Below are positions 54,299 to 62,521 of a stretch of 64,000 nt of DNA, piece after piece. The stretch spans positions 992,001 through 1,056,000 of the forward strand of contig NZ_CP015922.1 in the NCBI RefSeq assembly GCF_001659725.1, written 5' to 3'. The notes beneath the pieces are model-generated. The model was not told where the DNA came from and did not search any database. It was given only the letters and a program-made list of their open reading frames with translations. Made by a program: the position numbers and the translations under genes. Each line of letters opens with the position of its first letter. Within the stretch, counting starts at the first letter, position 1. This DNA is from Polynucleobacter wuianus (GTDB lineage: Bacteria > Pseudomonadota > Gammaproteobacteria > Burkholderiales > Burkholderiaceae).

Positions 54299-55330
54299 TT
54301 AGAAAAATTCATGTCCCATGGACTCCAAAAGACGTCTTGCTGCTACTGAAGGCGCCATGGTTCCCTGATTAACTTGTGCTACTAAACTAGGTAGAAGCGA
54401 CTGAACCGCCTCATTACTACGAAATGCGTTCTTAAGTCCTGCATCGATGCGATCCCACATCCAGGCACCAGCTTGTTGCTTGCGACGTGAGTCAAACTTG
54501 CCATTAGCACGCTGGAGTTTTTCAAAGTGGGTGACCTTGTCCCATAACTCAGGAACGCCTTTGCCCTCTAGGGCGCTGAGCGTCATAACGGTTGGGTGCC
54601 AGTAATTTTCATTATGTGAAGCATGATCAGGATTTCCCTGAAAGCCCAATAACCGCAATGAACTAGTAATAAAGAGTTGTGCGCGCATCGCCGCATCAGG
54701 GTCTAGGTCAACCTTGTTGATCACAATCAAGTCGGCAATCTCCATGACCCCTTTTTTGATTGCCTGCAGATCATCGCCAGCATTTGGTAATTGCAAGAGC
54801 AAGAACATATCTGTCATACCAGCCACAGCAATTTCACTTTGACCAACACCGACGGTTTCGACAATGATGATGTCAAAGCCAGCGGCTTCAGCGACTAACA
54901 TGGCTTCACGGGTTTTCTCCGCGACTCCACCGAGCGTCAATGAAGACGGGCTCGGACGGATAAATGCATTCTCCAGAACAGATAAGCGCTCCATCCGGGT
55001 TTTGTCACCCAAAATAGAACCACCAGATAGACTGGATGATGGGTCAATCGCAAGAACGGCAACACGATGGCCCTTTTCAATTAAATACAGGCCCAGCGTT
55101 TCAATGAGAGTGGACTTACCAACCCCTGGAACCCCAGAGATACCCAAGCGAAAGGACTTGCCTGTTTTAGGTAAGAGCGTATTGAGCACTTCATCAGCGC
55201 GTTTACGATGATCTAAACGGGTTGATTCCAGCAAAGTAATGGCTTTGGCCAGTGCCCGACGCTGTTTTAGCGTTGGCGCACCAGTCAGATCATTTACTAA
55301 TGCAAGATCAGCGGCTTCGAGCATGCTCAC
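54299..55330 (-). CDS. meaB: Methylmalonyl-CoA mutase-associated GTPase MeaB
   Basis: The 343-residue G3E-family GTPase has P-loop GVPGVGKS (66-73), AIDPSSSLSGGSILGDKTRM (switch region), ETVGVGQSE and NKVD. MeaB protects and reloads the B12 cofactor of methylmalonyl-CoA mutase. Older databases name it ArgK; the mutase next door supports MeaB. The frame begins with GTG at 55330; ATG 55324 is also possible. Confidence 0.96.
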   Translation of the reverse strand: MSMLEAADLALVNDLTGAPTLKQRRALAKAITLLESTRLDHRKRADEVLNTLLPKTGKSFRLGISGVPGVGKSTLIETLGLYLIEKGHRVAVLAIDPSSSLSGGSILGDKTRMERLSVLENAFIRPSPSSLTLGGVAEKTREAMLVAEAAGFDIIIVETVGVGQSEIAVAGMTDMFLLLQLPNAGDDLQAIKKGVMEIADLIVINKVDLDPDAAMRAQLFITSSLRLLGFQGNPDHASHNENYWHPTVMTLSALEGKGVPELWDKVTHFEKLQRANGKFDSRRKQQAGAWMWDRIDAGLKNAFRSNEAVQSLLPSLVAQVNQGTMAPSVAARRLLESMGHEFF

Positions 55331-55347
55331 GGTGCTTTAAGCTTGGA

Positions 55348-57531
55348 TTAAACCGGTTTTACGGATTTACGAATTTGCTCAAGCACATCCTTAGCCGAAG
55401 CTGGGATTGGTGTGCCTGGACCATAGATTCCTTTAACACCTGCTTCATAAAGGAACTCATAGTCTTGTCTTGGAATCACGCCTCCAACGAAGACGATGAT
55501 GTCATCAGAGCCTTGCTTCTTGAGTTCGGCAATGATGGCTGGAACCAATGTTTTATGACCAGCCGCTAAAGTTGAAACGCCTAAAGCGTGGACGTCATTC
55601 TCAATCGCCTGTCGAGCACACTCTTCTGGAGTTTGGAACAAAGGTCCGATGTCAACGTCAAAGCCTAAGTCTGCATAGGCAGTAGCTACTACTTTGGCAC
55701 CACGGTCGTGACCATCCTGACCAAGCTTGGCAATCATCACCCGCGGACGACGACCAAAGTCTTTAGCAAAGTCGGCGATTTCTGTTTGTAGTTTTGCCCA
55801 GCCCTCAGCTGAGTCATAAGCGGCTGCATACACTCCGGTCACCTTTTGAGTATCGGCGCGATGGCGCCCGTAAACTTTTTCCAATGCATCAGAGACTTCC
55901 CCAACGGTTGCACGCAAACGAATTGCGTTAACGGATAACTCCAATAAATTGCCAGAGTTGTCCTCAGCAGCCTTGGTTAATGCTTCTAACGCGGTCTCTA
56001 CATTTTTACTATCGCGCTTAGCTTTGATATCTTTCAAACGCGCAACTTGACCTTCACGGACCTTATCGTTATCGATCATCAAGACATCAACGAGATCTTC
56101 TTTGCCGAGTTTGTATTTGTTAACACCAACAATGACATCTGAGCCTGAGTCGATCTTGGCTTGTTTTTCTGCTGCCGCTGCTTCAATCTTAAGCTTAGCC
56201 CAACCACTTTCTACAGCCTTCGTCATGCCACCCATGGCATCGACTTCTTGAATAATTTCCCAGGCCTTATCAGCCATCTCTTGAGTGAGGTTCTCCATCA
56301 TGTATGAACCCGCCCATGGATCGATCACGCTAGTGATATGAGTTTCTTCTTGCAGAATCAACTGGGTATTTCGGGCAATTCGGCTTGAGAACTCTGACGG
56401 CAAAGCGATTGCCTCATCTAGAGAGTTGGTATGTAAGGATTGGGTGCCACCAAAGACCGCAGCCATGGCTTCAACAGTGGTTCTCACTACGTTGTTATAT
56501 GGGTCTTGTTCTGTTAATGACCAACCCGATGTTTGACAGTGCGTACGCAACATCAAAGACTTTGGATTTTTAGGTTCAAATGATTTCATAATGCGCCACC
56601 ACAACAAACGTGCCGCACGCAATTTGGCTACCTCTAAATAGAAGTTCATCCCAATTGCGAAGAAGAACGACAGACGTCCAGCAAAACCGTCAACATCCAA
56701 ACCTTTTGCTAGCGCTGTTTTTACATACTCTTTGCCATCTGCTAATGTGAATGCTAATTCCAATACTTGGTTCGCACCAGCTTCTTGCATGTGATAACCC
56801 GAGATCGAGATTGAGTTAAATTTCGGCATGTGTTTTGCTGTGTACTCAATAATGTCACCGATGATGCGCATTGAAGGCTCTGGTGGATAGATATACGTAT
56901 TGCGCACCATGAACTCTTTCAGAATGTCATTCTGAATCGTTCCTGACAAAAGCTCTTGCTTAACGCCCTGCTCCTCGCCAGCCACGATATAGCCCGCAAG
57001 CACGGGGAGAACAGCGCCATTCATGGTCATCGATACAGAAACTTTATCGAGCGGAATACCGTCAAACAAAATTTTCATATCTTCAACGGAATCAATTGCT
57101 ACACCGGCTTTACCAACATCACCAGTAACGCGTGGATGATCAGAGTCGTAACCTCGGTGTGTTGCTAAGTCAAAAGCAACTGACACACCTTGACCGCCTG
57201 CATCCAATGCTTTGCGATAAAAGGCATTAGATTCTTCTGCAGTAGAAAAGCCTGCGTACTGACGAATCGTCCATGGACGAACTGAATACATCGTCGCTTG
57301 CGGACCGCGTACAAAAGGCTCAAATCCAGGCAGTGTATCGGTGTAATTCAGACCTTGGGTATCTGAAGATGTGTAAAGCGCTTTGAGTTGAATGCCATCG
57401 GGAGTTTTCCAACCAAGCTTGTCTACTTCGCCATTTGGAGCAGATTTTTGCGCTGACTTTTTCCATGCCTCCAGATTCGTTTCTGGAAATGATGGCCATG
57501 GGCTCGTTGGGGTTTTCTTTTCTGAACTCAC
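55348..57531 (-). CDS. mcm: Methylmalonyl-CoA mutase (single chain)
   Basis: The start is GTG 57531, since AGGAG (57538-57542) sits six bases before it; an ATG at 57558 in the same frame has no ribosome site. The 727-residue enzyme converts (R)-methylmalonyl-CoA to succinyl-CoA. The substrate domain has RPWTIRQYAGFSTAEESNAFYRKAL and DLATHRGYDSDHPRVTGDVGKAGVAID, and the C-terminal B12 domain has KLGQDGHDRG with the cobalt-ligating His608. It is the first gene of the mcm-meaB-pccB-pccA-VOC operon, divergent from gntR. Confidence 0.97.
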   Translation of the reverse strand: MSSEKKTPTSPWPSFPETNLEAWKKSAQKSAPNGEVDKLGWKTPDGIQLKALYTSSDTQGLNYTDTLPGFEPFVRGPQATMYSVRPWTIRQYAGFSTAEESNAFYRKALDAGGQGVSVAFDLATHRGYDSDHPRVTGDVGKAGVAIDSVEDMKILFDGIPLDKVSVSMTMNGAVLPVLAGYIVAGEEQGVKQELLSGTIQNDILKEFMVRNTYIYPPEPSMRIIGDIIEYTAKHMPKFNSISISGYHMQEAGANQVLELAFTLADGKEYVKTALAKGLDVDGFAGRLSFFFAIGMNFYLEVAKLRAARLLWWRIMKSFEPKNPKSLMLRTHCQTSGWSLTEQDPYNNVVRTTVEAMAAVFGGTQSLHTNSLDEAIALPSEFSSRIARNTQLILQEETHITSVIDPWAGSYMMENLTQEMADKAWEIIQEVDAMGGMTKAVESGWAKLKIEAAAAEKQAKIDSGSDVIVGVNKYKLGKEDLVDVLMIDNDKVREGQVARLKDIKAKRDSKNVETALEALTKAAEDNSGNLLELSVNAIRLRATVGEVSDALEKVYGRHRADTQKVTGVYAAAYDSAEGWAKLQTEIADFAKDFGRRPRVMIAKLGQDGHDRGAKVVATAYADLGFDVDIGPLFQTPEECARQAIENDVHALGVSTLAAGHKTLVPAIIAELKKQGSDDIIVFVGGVIPRQDYEFLYEAGVKGIYGPGTPIPASAKDVLEQIRKSVKPV

Positions 57532-57583
57532 AAAACACTCCTGTAAATTTTGTTGCATTGCATATAAGATTTTGTAATTCTGC

Positions 57584-57613
57584 TTGACTATTTAAAAATT
57601 GTCTAGTTATCAT
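57584..57613 (+). promoter_or_regulatory. Candidate promoter of gntR
   Basis: TTGACT (57584-57589) and TATCAT (57608-57613) are separated by 18 bases, each one base from consensus. The predicted start of transcription falls inside the palindrome at 57614-57633. Confidence 0.55.
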
Positions 57614-57633
57614 GTATTCATAATTATGAATAC
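57614..57633. promoter_or_regulatory. 20-bp perfect palindrome over the gntR start (candidate GntR operator)
   Basis: GTATTCATAA followed by TTATGAATAC is perfectly self-complementary. It lies in the divergent mcm/gntR region, overlaps the gntR ATG at 57626 and abuts the -10 box. FadR-type GntR regulators bind such sites as dimers and often repress their own gene and the divergent operon. Confidence 0.7.
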
Positions 57634-58264
57634 AAAAATGAATAATCGCCCACTTTACGAAGACGTCGCTGATCGACTTCGGGAACAAATATTTGCCAAA
57701 CAATTACCACCTGGTAGCTGGTTAGACGAGCAAAGCTTGGCTGAACAATTTGGCATCAGCCGAACTCCAATGCGCGAAGCAATCAAGGTTTTGGCTTCTG
57801 AAGGGCTTGTTACCATCAAGATGCGTCGTGGTGCCTATGTAACTGAGGTAGCCAGGAAGGATTTAGAGCAGATTTTTACCATTCTCTCCCTGCTTGAAGG
57901 TGAAGCAGCTAGAGAAACAGCTGCAAAAGCAACAGAGGAAGAGTTAAACCAGTTGGATTATTGGCATCATCGTCTAGAAAAAGCTGCTGCAGATCGCGAT
58001 ATTGAGCAATTTTTTGAAATTAATGGGAAATTTCATGAATTAATCCAAGAAATTGCCGGAAATCGCTGGATGAACGGCGTTATTGCAGACCTGCGTAAGG
58101 TACTTAAACTGCACCGCAGAGACTCCCTAACCAGCACAGGAAGACTGCAAAATTCATTAATCGAACACAGAGGTATTCTAAATGCCCTACTTAAACGAGA
58201 TCAGGCTAGTGCAGAAAGTGCCATGCGTAAGCATTTAGCAAGAGGTCTTGAGGCCTTGAAATAA
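57626..58264 (+). CDS. GntR-family transcriptional regulator (FadR subfamily, FCD domain)
   Basis: The 212-residue regulator has an N-terminal winged helix (LYEDVADRLREQIFAKQLPPGSWLDEQSLAEQFGISRTPMREAIKVLASEGLVTI) and a C-terminal helical FCD ligand domain with conserved HELIQEIAGN and EHRGILNALLKRD histidines for metal or ligand binding. A TTG at 57599 extends the frame, but it lies in the promoter region; ATG 57626 or 57638 fits better. It probably represses the divergent propionyl-CoA operon, releasing it when an acyl-CoA or organic acid of the pathway is present; the effector is unknown. Confidence 0.9.
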   Translation: MNTKMNNRPLYEDVADRLREQIFAKQLPPGSWLDEQSLAEQFGISRTPMREAIKVLASEGLVTIKMRRGAYVTEVARKDLEQIFTILSLLEGEAARETAAKATEEELNQLDYWHHRLEKAAADRDIEQFFEINGKFHELIQEIAGNRWMNGVIADLRKVLKLHRRDSLTSTGRLQNSLIEHRGILNALLKRDQASAESAMRKHLARGLEALK

Positions 58265-58283
58265 AAAATTTACCTATAAGAAA

Positions 58284-58314
58284 TAAAGGCTTAGAAGATT
58301 ATTCTAAGCCTTTA
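58284..58314. terminator. Bidirectional terminator between gntR and cytochrome c genes
   Basis: TAAAGGCTTAGAA (58284-58296) and TTCTAAGCCTTTA (58302-58314) form a 13-bp stem with a 5-base loop, with T/A-rich flanks. It separates the convergent gntR and cytochrome genes. Confidence 0.88.
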
Positions 58315-58337
58315 TTTTAAGTACAGCTCAGCGGGAA

Positions 58338-58691
58338 TTACTTCTTAATAACGAAGTTTCCAGGCAAGGAAGCTACATAAGCAGCAATATCATGCAAGTC
58401 AGCGTCCGAGAATGCTTGAACTTGTGAACTCATAATCGCATTATTACGACCGTACTGAGCGTTGCCATTACCTACTTTGTACGCCTTTAAAGCGTAGTAG
58501 ATGTAATCAGGATATTGACCTGCTAATTTTGGATAAGCAGGGATAATCGGAGCATTCAAACCAGCGCCATGGCAAGAAGCGCAATTCGCCTTCTCAACCA
58601 AAGCTTGGCCTTTATCTGCGCTAGCAGCATTGGCAACATTAATCAAACCAATACTGGAAAGCAGAACTGCGGTAACTAGTGCAAATTTCAT
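58338..58691 (-). CDS. Class I cytochrome c, periplasmic
   Basis: The 117-residue protein has a signal peptide (1 to about 22, ending NAASA) and one heme site CASCH (C37, C40, H41). The likely axial methionine is M87 in NNAIMSSQ. The PKLAGQYPDYIYYALKAYKVG segment is typical of cytochrome c553/c4-like small carriers. It starts 13 bp after the neighbouring cytochrome stop, so the pair is an operon. Confidence 0.9.
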   Translation of the reverse strand: MKFALVTAVLLSSIGLINVANAASADKGQALVEKANCASCHGAGLNAPIIPAYPKLAGQYPDYIYYALKAYKVGNGNAQYGRNNAIMSSQVQAFSDADLHDIAAYVASLPGNFVIKK

Positions 58692-58704
58692 AAACGTGCC
58701 TCTA

Positions 58705-59070
58705 TCACTTCAATGGGTTGTTAGGTGAGCTGGCAGTCTGCGCAGCATAGTATTCGCCAATATCAGCCATGTCTTGGTCAGAGAGGCTTGTAGCAATTGA
58801 ACGCATTGTTGGGTGCTTTCTTTCGCCCTTTTTGTACTCAGATAATGCAGTAGTAATGTAGGCAGCATTTTGGCCGCCCAACATTGGCACTCTGTAAACC
58901 AAAGGATAGTCAGCTCTATAGTCGGGTATAGAGTGGCAACCAACGCAGAGCCAAACTTTAGTGTTACCAGCGGCAGCACTACCCTTCACTTCGTCAGCCT
59001 GGGCAGAGAATCCAACAAAAACCAGACCAGAACAGACGAGCAATTTAGAAAGAATTGAGAGTTTTTTCAT
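58705..59070 (-). CDS. Class I cytochrome c, periplasmic
   Basis: The 121-residue protein has a signal peptide (to about residue 25, ending SAQA), heme site CVGCH (C42, C45, H46) and probable axial M89 in HPTMRS. It is a paralogue of the cytochrome just downstream (shared LGGQ/LAGQ-Y-I-x-x-AL-x-Y-K pattern), suggesting an old duplication. Its promoter region contains an FNR-type palindrome (59091-59104), so expression may follow oxygen supply. Confidence 0.9.
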   Translation of the reverse strand: MKKLSILSKLLVCSGLVFVGFSAQADEVKGSAAAGNTKVWLCVGCHSIPDYRADYPLVYRVPMLGGQNAAYITTALSEYKKGERKHPTMRSIATSLSDQDMADIGEYYAAQTASSPNNPLK

Positions 59071-59090
59071 AGAAATCAGTATTAATAAGT

Positions 59091-59104
59091 TTGATTTAAA
59101 TCAA
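59091..59104. promoter_or_regulatory. FNR-type binding site
   Basis: TTGAT-TTAA-ATCAA is an exact match to the known FNR/ANR consensus TTGAT-N4-ATCAA. It lies 21 bp upstream of the cytochrome start, just downstream of a TATACT (59113-59118, minus strand), so a repressor role for the cytochromes fits best; action on the divergent moxR gene is also possible. Confidence 0.75.
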
Positions 59105-59243
59105 TCTGAAAGAGTATAGCGGACAGACGCCCTCTTAACCATTGTTTACCCAATCCTGAGCCCAAAATCATTAGAAATACTGAAAATTTAGCCTGATTTA
59201 CCTATACTTGAACGTCCAATAAAAGACCTTTCGAACGCACCTA

Positions 59244-60125
59244 ATGAACAAATTCGTATCCAAGTCATCACCTCCATCCTCAGGCCGTTTTGATGGGAGT
59301 CAAAGCTACATTGCGACCGATGACCTCAAACTTGCCGTCAATGCAGCGATGGCACTACAAAGACCTCTACTAATTAAAGGTGAACCCGGCACAGGAAAAA
59401 CGATGTTGGCTGAAGAAGTTGCAGCCGCTTTGAATATGCCGCTCTTGCAGTGGCACATAAAATCCACTACCAAAGCGCAACAAGGTTTGTATGAATACGA
59501 TGCTGTCAGCCGTTTGCGTGACTCACAACTGGGAGATGAGAAAGTCAAAGATATCCGCAACTACATTGTGAAAGGTGTTTTGTGGCAAGCCTTCGAAGCG
59601 GATGAGCCTACAGTACTCCTGATTGATGAAATTGATAAAGCCGATATTGAATTTCCGAATGACCTGTTGCGTGAAATTGATCGCATGGAATTTTATGTAT
59701 ACGAAACACGAGAACTGATTAAGGCCAAGCACCGCCCTCTAGTCATCATTACTTCGAATAATGAAAAAGAATTACCAGATGCTTTTTTACGCCGTTGTTT
59801 CTTTCATTACATCACCTTCCCAGATGCTCAAACCATGCAAAGCATCGTGGACGTACATCACCCCAATATCAAGCAGGATCTATTAGATGCGGCCCTCAAA
59901 GCTTTCTATCAGATCCGCTCCCTACCGGGACTTAAGAAGAAACCCTCTACATCAGAGTTAATAGACTGGCTCAAGCTCTTGCTGGCTGAAGATATTCCCC
60001 CTGAGGCGCTTTACAGCCAAGATGACAAGATAGTGGTGCCCCCTTTGCATGGCGCTTTGTTGAAGAATGAACAAGATATTCATTTATTTGAACGTCTAGT
60101 CATGATGAATCGCAACCATCGTTAA
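59244..60125 (+). CDS. MoxR/CoxD-family AAA+ ATPase
   Basis: The 293-residue ATPase has Walker A GEPGTGKT (46-53), Walker B LLIDEID (125-131), sensor-1 region LVIITSNNEKELPDAFLRRCFFHYITFP, and the typical MoxR C-terminal lid. MoxR ATPases work with VWA-domain proteins to load metal cofactors or assemble enzyme complexes; CoxD helps insert the copper-sulfur part of the CO dehydrogenase active site. The VWA partner gene follows after 19 bp. Confidence 0.93.
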   Translation: MNKFVSKSSPPSSGRFDGSQSYIATDDLKLAVNAAMALQRPLLIKGEPGTGKTMLAEEVAAALNMPLLQWHIKSTTKAQQGLYEYDAVSRLRDSQLGDEKVKDIRNYIVKGVLWQAFEADEPTVLLIDEIDKADIEFPNDLLREIDRMEFYVYETRELIKAKHRPLVIITSNNEKELPDAFLRRCFFHYITFPDAQTMQSIVDVHHPNIKQDLLDAALKAFYQIRSLPGLKKKPSTSELIDWLKLLLAEDIPPEALYSQDDKIVVPPLHGALLKNEQDIHLFERLVMMNRNHR

Positions 60126-60144
60126 ATCAGTTTAGAGCAAGCAC

Positions 60145-61320
60145 ATGCTGATTCAATTCTTTCTCAATTTGAAGGAGGCTAAAGTGCCTGTTTCCGTGAG
60201 AGAGTTTTTAACCCTCCTAGAAGCTCTTAAGTCAGGCGTCATTCAACCATCGATTGATAAGTTTTATCAACTCTCACGTATGACTTTGGTAAAGGATGAA
60301 CAACACTTTGATCGCTTTGATCAAGTATTTGGGAGCTACTTTAAAGGCGTTGAGCAAATCATTGCTTTATCTCCCGATATACCAATGGATTGGCTAGAGA
60401 AGAAATTACAACGTGTCTTAACGGATGAGGAAAAGGCGGCGCTGCAAAAATTGGGCGGCCCAGAAGCACTTAAGAAGCGACTTGAAGAGTTGTTCAAAGA
60501 GCAAAAAGAGTGGCATGGCGGAGGTAACAAATGGATTGGGGCTGGTGGATCCTCTCCTTTTGGTCACAGCGGCTATCACCCAGAAGGAATCCGGATTGGT
60601 GGCGAGAGCGCTGGCAACCGGACTGCTATCAAGGTCTGGGAAGCTCGAGAATTTAAAGATTACGACGGTGATTTAGCCCTAGGCACACGCAATATTAAGG
60701 TTGCATTACGTCGCCTCCGCCGCTTTGCTCGGGAAGGCTCAGTGCTGGAGCTTGATCTAGATAAGACGATTCACTCTACGGCTGCTAATGCTGGTATGTT
60801 GGATATTCAGATGCGCCCCGAGCGTCATAACCAGGTCAAAGTGTTATTGCTGATGGATGTTGGCGGATCTATGGACGACCATATTAAGCAGATCGGTGAG
60901 CTCTTCTCCGCCGCTAAAGCTGAGTTCAAGCATTTAGAGTATTACTACTTTCATAACTGTATTTATGAAAACCTTTGGCAAAGCAATCGCCGCCGCAGAG
61001 ATCAGCTTACCTCCACTCAAGACATCATTAACAAATATGGTCCGGATTACAAGCTGATTTTTGTGGGTGATGCCACGATGTCGCCTTACGAGATTCTGAG
61101 CGCCAATGGCTCGGTGGAATACAACAATAAAGAAGCTGGCGCAGTTTGGGTCAATCGCCTCTTAAATCATTTCCCACATTTTGTCTGGCTTAACCCAGAA
61201 CCTGAGTCGATTTGGCAGTATCGCCAATCCATCGACATTATGAAAAATCTCATGAAAGATCGCATGTATCCAGTCACCCTTAGTGGCCTTGAGAGCGCCA
61301 TGCGTACGCTTTCAAAGTAA
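60145..61320 (+). CDS. CoxE-like VWA-domain protein
   Basis: The 391-residue protein has an N-terminal helical region (PVSVREFLTLLEALKSG), a Gly/His/Ser-rich linker (about 125-150) and a C-terminal VWA domain. The metal-site motif reads D238-V-G-G-S242, i.e. DxGxS in place of DxSxS; I recall this variant as common in this family (COG3825). Other conserved segments: FKHLEYYYFHNCIYE and FVGDATMSPYEI. It pairs with the MoxR ATPase just upstream. Confidence 0.92.
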   Translation: MLIQFFLNLKEAKVPVSVREFLTLLEALKSGVIQPSIDKFYQLSRMTLVKDEQHFDRFDQVFGSYFKGVEQIIALSPDIPMDWLEKKLQRVLTDEEKAALQKLGGPEALKKRLEELFKEQKEWHGGGNKWIGAGGSSPFGHSGYHPEGIRIGGESAGNRTAIKVWEAREFKDYDGDLALGTRNIKVALRRLRRFAREGSVLELDLDKTIHSTAANAGMLDIQMRPERHNQVKVLLLMDVGGSMDDHIKQIGELFSAAKAEFKHLEYYYFHNCIYENLWQSNRRRRDQLTSTQDIINKYGPDYKLIFVGDATMSPYEILSANGSVEYNNKEAGAVWVNRLLNHFPHFVWLNPEPESIWQYRQSIDIMKNLMKDRMYPVTLSGLESAMRTLSK

Positions 61321-61371
61321 TTTACCAGTAAGATTGCTACTCAATTTATTTACTTACACAGAAATATCACT

Positions 61372-61827
61372 ATGAGCAATATTAGCGAACGCCTGAAAGC
61401 CCTTGGCATTGATTTACCACCTCCTGGGCCTCCTGCTGCTGCCTACGTGATGGCTGCAACGACTGGCAATACTGTATTTTTGTCTGGCCATATTGCCAAG
61501 CGTGATGGCAAGCCTTGGGTTGGTAAGCTAGGTAAAGATATGGACACCGAGACAGGCAAAGCTGCCGCTCGCTCTATTGCCATTGATTTAATATCTACAC
61601 TACAAAATCATCTGGGCTCACTCGACAAAGTCAAGCGCATTGTTAAAGTCATGGGCTTAGTGAACTCCACAAGTGAATACACTGAGCAACATCTCGTTGT
61701 GAATGGTTGCTCAGAGCTGCTGTTTGAAGTATTTGGTGATGCGGGTAAACATGCTCGCAGTGCTTTTGGTGTAGCCCAAATCCCATTGGGTGCCTGCGTT
61801 GAGATTGAATTAATCGCTGAGATTTAA
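61372..61827 (+). CDS. RidA-family protein
   Basis: The 151-residue protein starts RLKALGIDLPPPGPPAAAYVMAATTGNTVFLSGHIAKRDGKPW and ends RSAFGVAQIPLGACVEIELIAEI. This is the RidA/YjgF fold with the conserved Arg (in KHARSAFGV) and the acid in the last strand. It resembles the longer YjgH-like subgroup, not true RidA, so imine deaminase activity is likely but not certain. It lies 51 bp after the VWA gene; its stop overlaps the convergent MocA-like gene by 4 bp. Confidence 0.9.
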   Translation: MSNISERLKALGIDLPPPGPPAAAYVMAATTGNTVFLSGHIAKRDGKPWVGKLGKDMDTETGKAAARSIAIDLISTLQNHLGSLDKVKRIVKVMGLVNSTSEYTEQHLVVNGCSELLFEVFGDAGKHARSAFGVAQIPLGACVEIELIAEI

Positions 61828-62465
61828 GCGCGTGTGATTCCGAGCTTTTGAATATCTGCTTCGGTATCGGCATCCAAAACATAGGCTGGATTATCAATTT
61901 CACAGACTGTGATCAGCTCAGGATGCTGATCCATATAAGCTCGGCAAACCATACCTGGTATTGACAAAATATTCTCCACAGCCTTTTTGGAAAAGAGTAC
62001 GGGGTTGCCACGTTGCCCATTTACTTCGGGCATGATGATTTCTTGATTAGTCTGGCGTTTTGAAAATTGTCCAAGCAAATACTCAATCTCCTCATGCCCA
62101 ATATTAGGCTGGTCACTGAGGCAGACCGCAAGCACATCAAACTGAGACTGCAAACTCTCTAGCGCTAGTCGTACTGAAGAACCTTGGCCATTCTGTGCAT
62201 TGAAATTATGTTGAACAGTCACAGCAATATTGAGTGCTTTGCCAATCTTTGCCAGCTCAGCCTCAATCGCCTGCGCATGAAATCCCGTAAGCACCACAAA
62301 CTCAACCGGTCTTAGCTCTTGCACCATCTCACAAAAGCCTTGCAGCAGAGTTTTGCCATCCTTCAGTAGCAAGGCTTTTGGAATGGAGCCCATGCGGCTG
62401 CCCTCACCGGCTGCCAATAGAACAATTGCCAGCCTCGGGTCTGAAGATATACGGGTTGCACTCAT
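61824..62465 (-). CDS. MobA/MocA-like NTP transferase
   Basis: The start is ATG 62465 (213 residues), which begins just before the conserved core; a longer frame adds a hydrophobic 11-residue extension. The motif IVLLAAGEGSRMGSIPKALL is the nucleotide-binding signature of the MobA/MocA family, and VCLSDQPNIGHEEIEYLL is the second metal-binding region. MocA adds CMP to molybdopterin in xanthine-dehydrogenase-type enzymes. Divergent xdhC (56 bp) supports that role; MobA-type GMP transfer is less likely. Confidence 0.85.
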   Translation of the reverse strand: MSATRISSDPRLAIVLLAAGEGSRMGSIPKALLLKDGKTLLQGFCEMVQELRPVEFVVLTGFHAQAIEAELAKIGKALNIAVTVQHNFNAQNGQGSSVRLALESLQSQFDVLAVCLSDQPNIGHEEIEYLLGQFSKRQTNQEIIMPEVNGQRGNPVLFSKKAVENILSIPGMVCRAYMDQHPELITVCEIDNPAYVLDADTEADIQKLGITRA

Positions 62466-62521
62466 TAGAGTGATAATAAATAAGAAAATAGAACTCACTA
62501 CGAAATATCAAAAGAACTTGA

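Noticed and set aside
57532..57625. Cobalamin riboswitch for the B12-dependent mutase
   Set aside because: The leader is under 100 bp and shows no B12-box-like sequence; the palindrome and GntR gene explain regulation better.
60856..60870. Broken metal site in the VWA protein (DxGxS)
   Set aside because: I recall the same variant in CoxE-like relatives, so it is probably a family trait and not a lesion.
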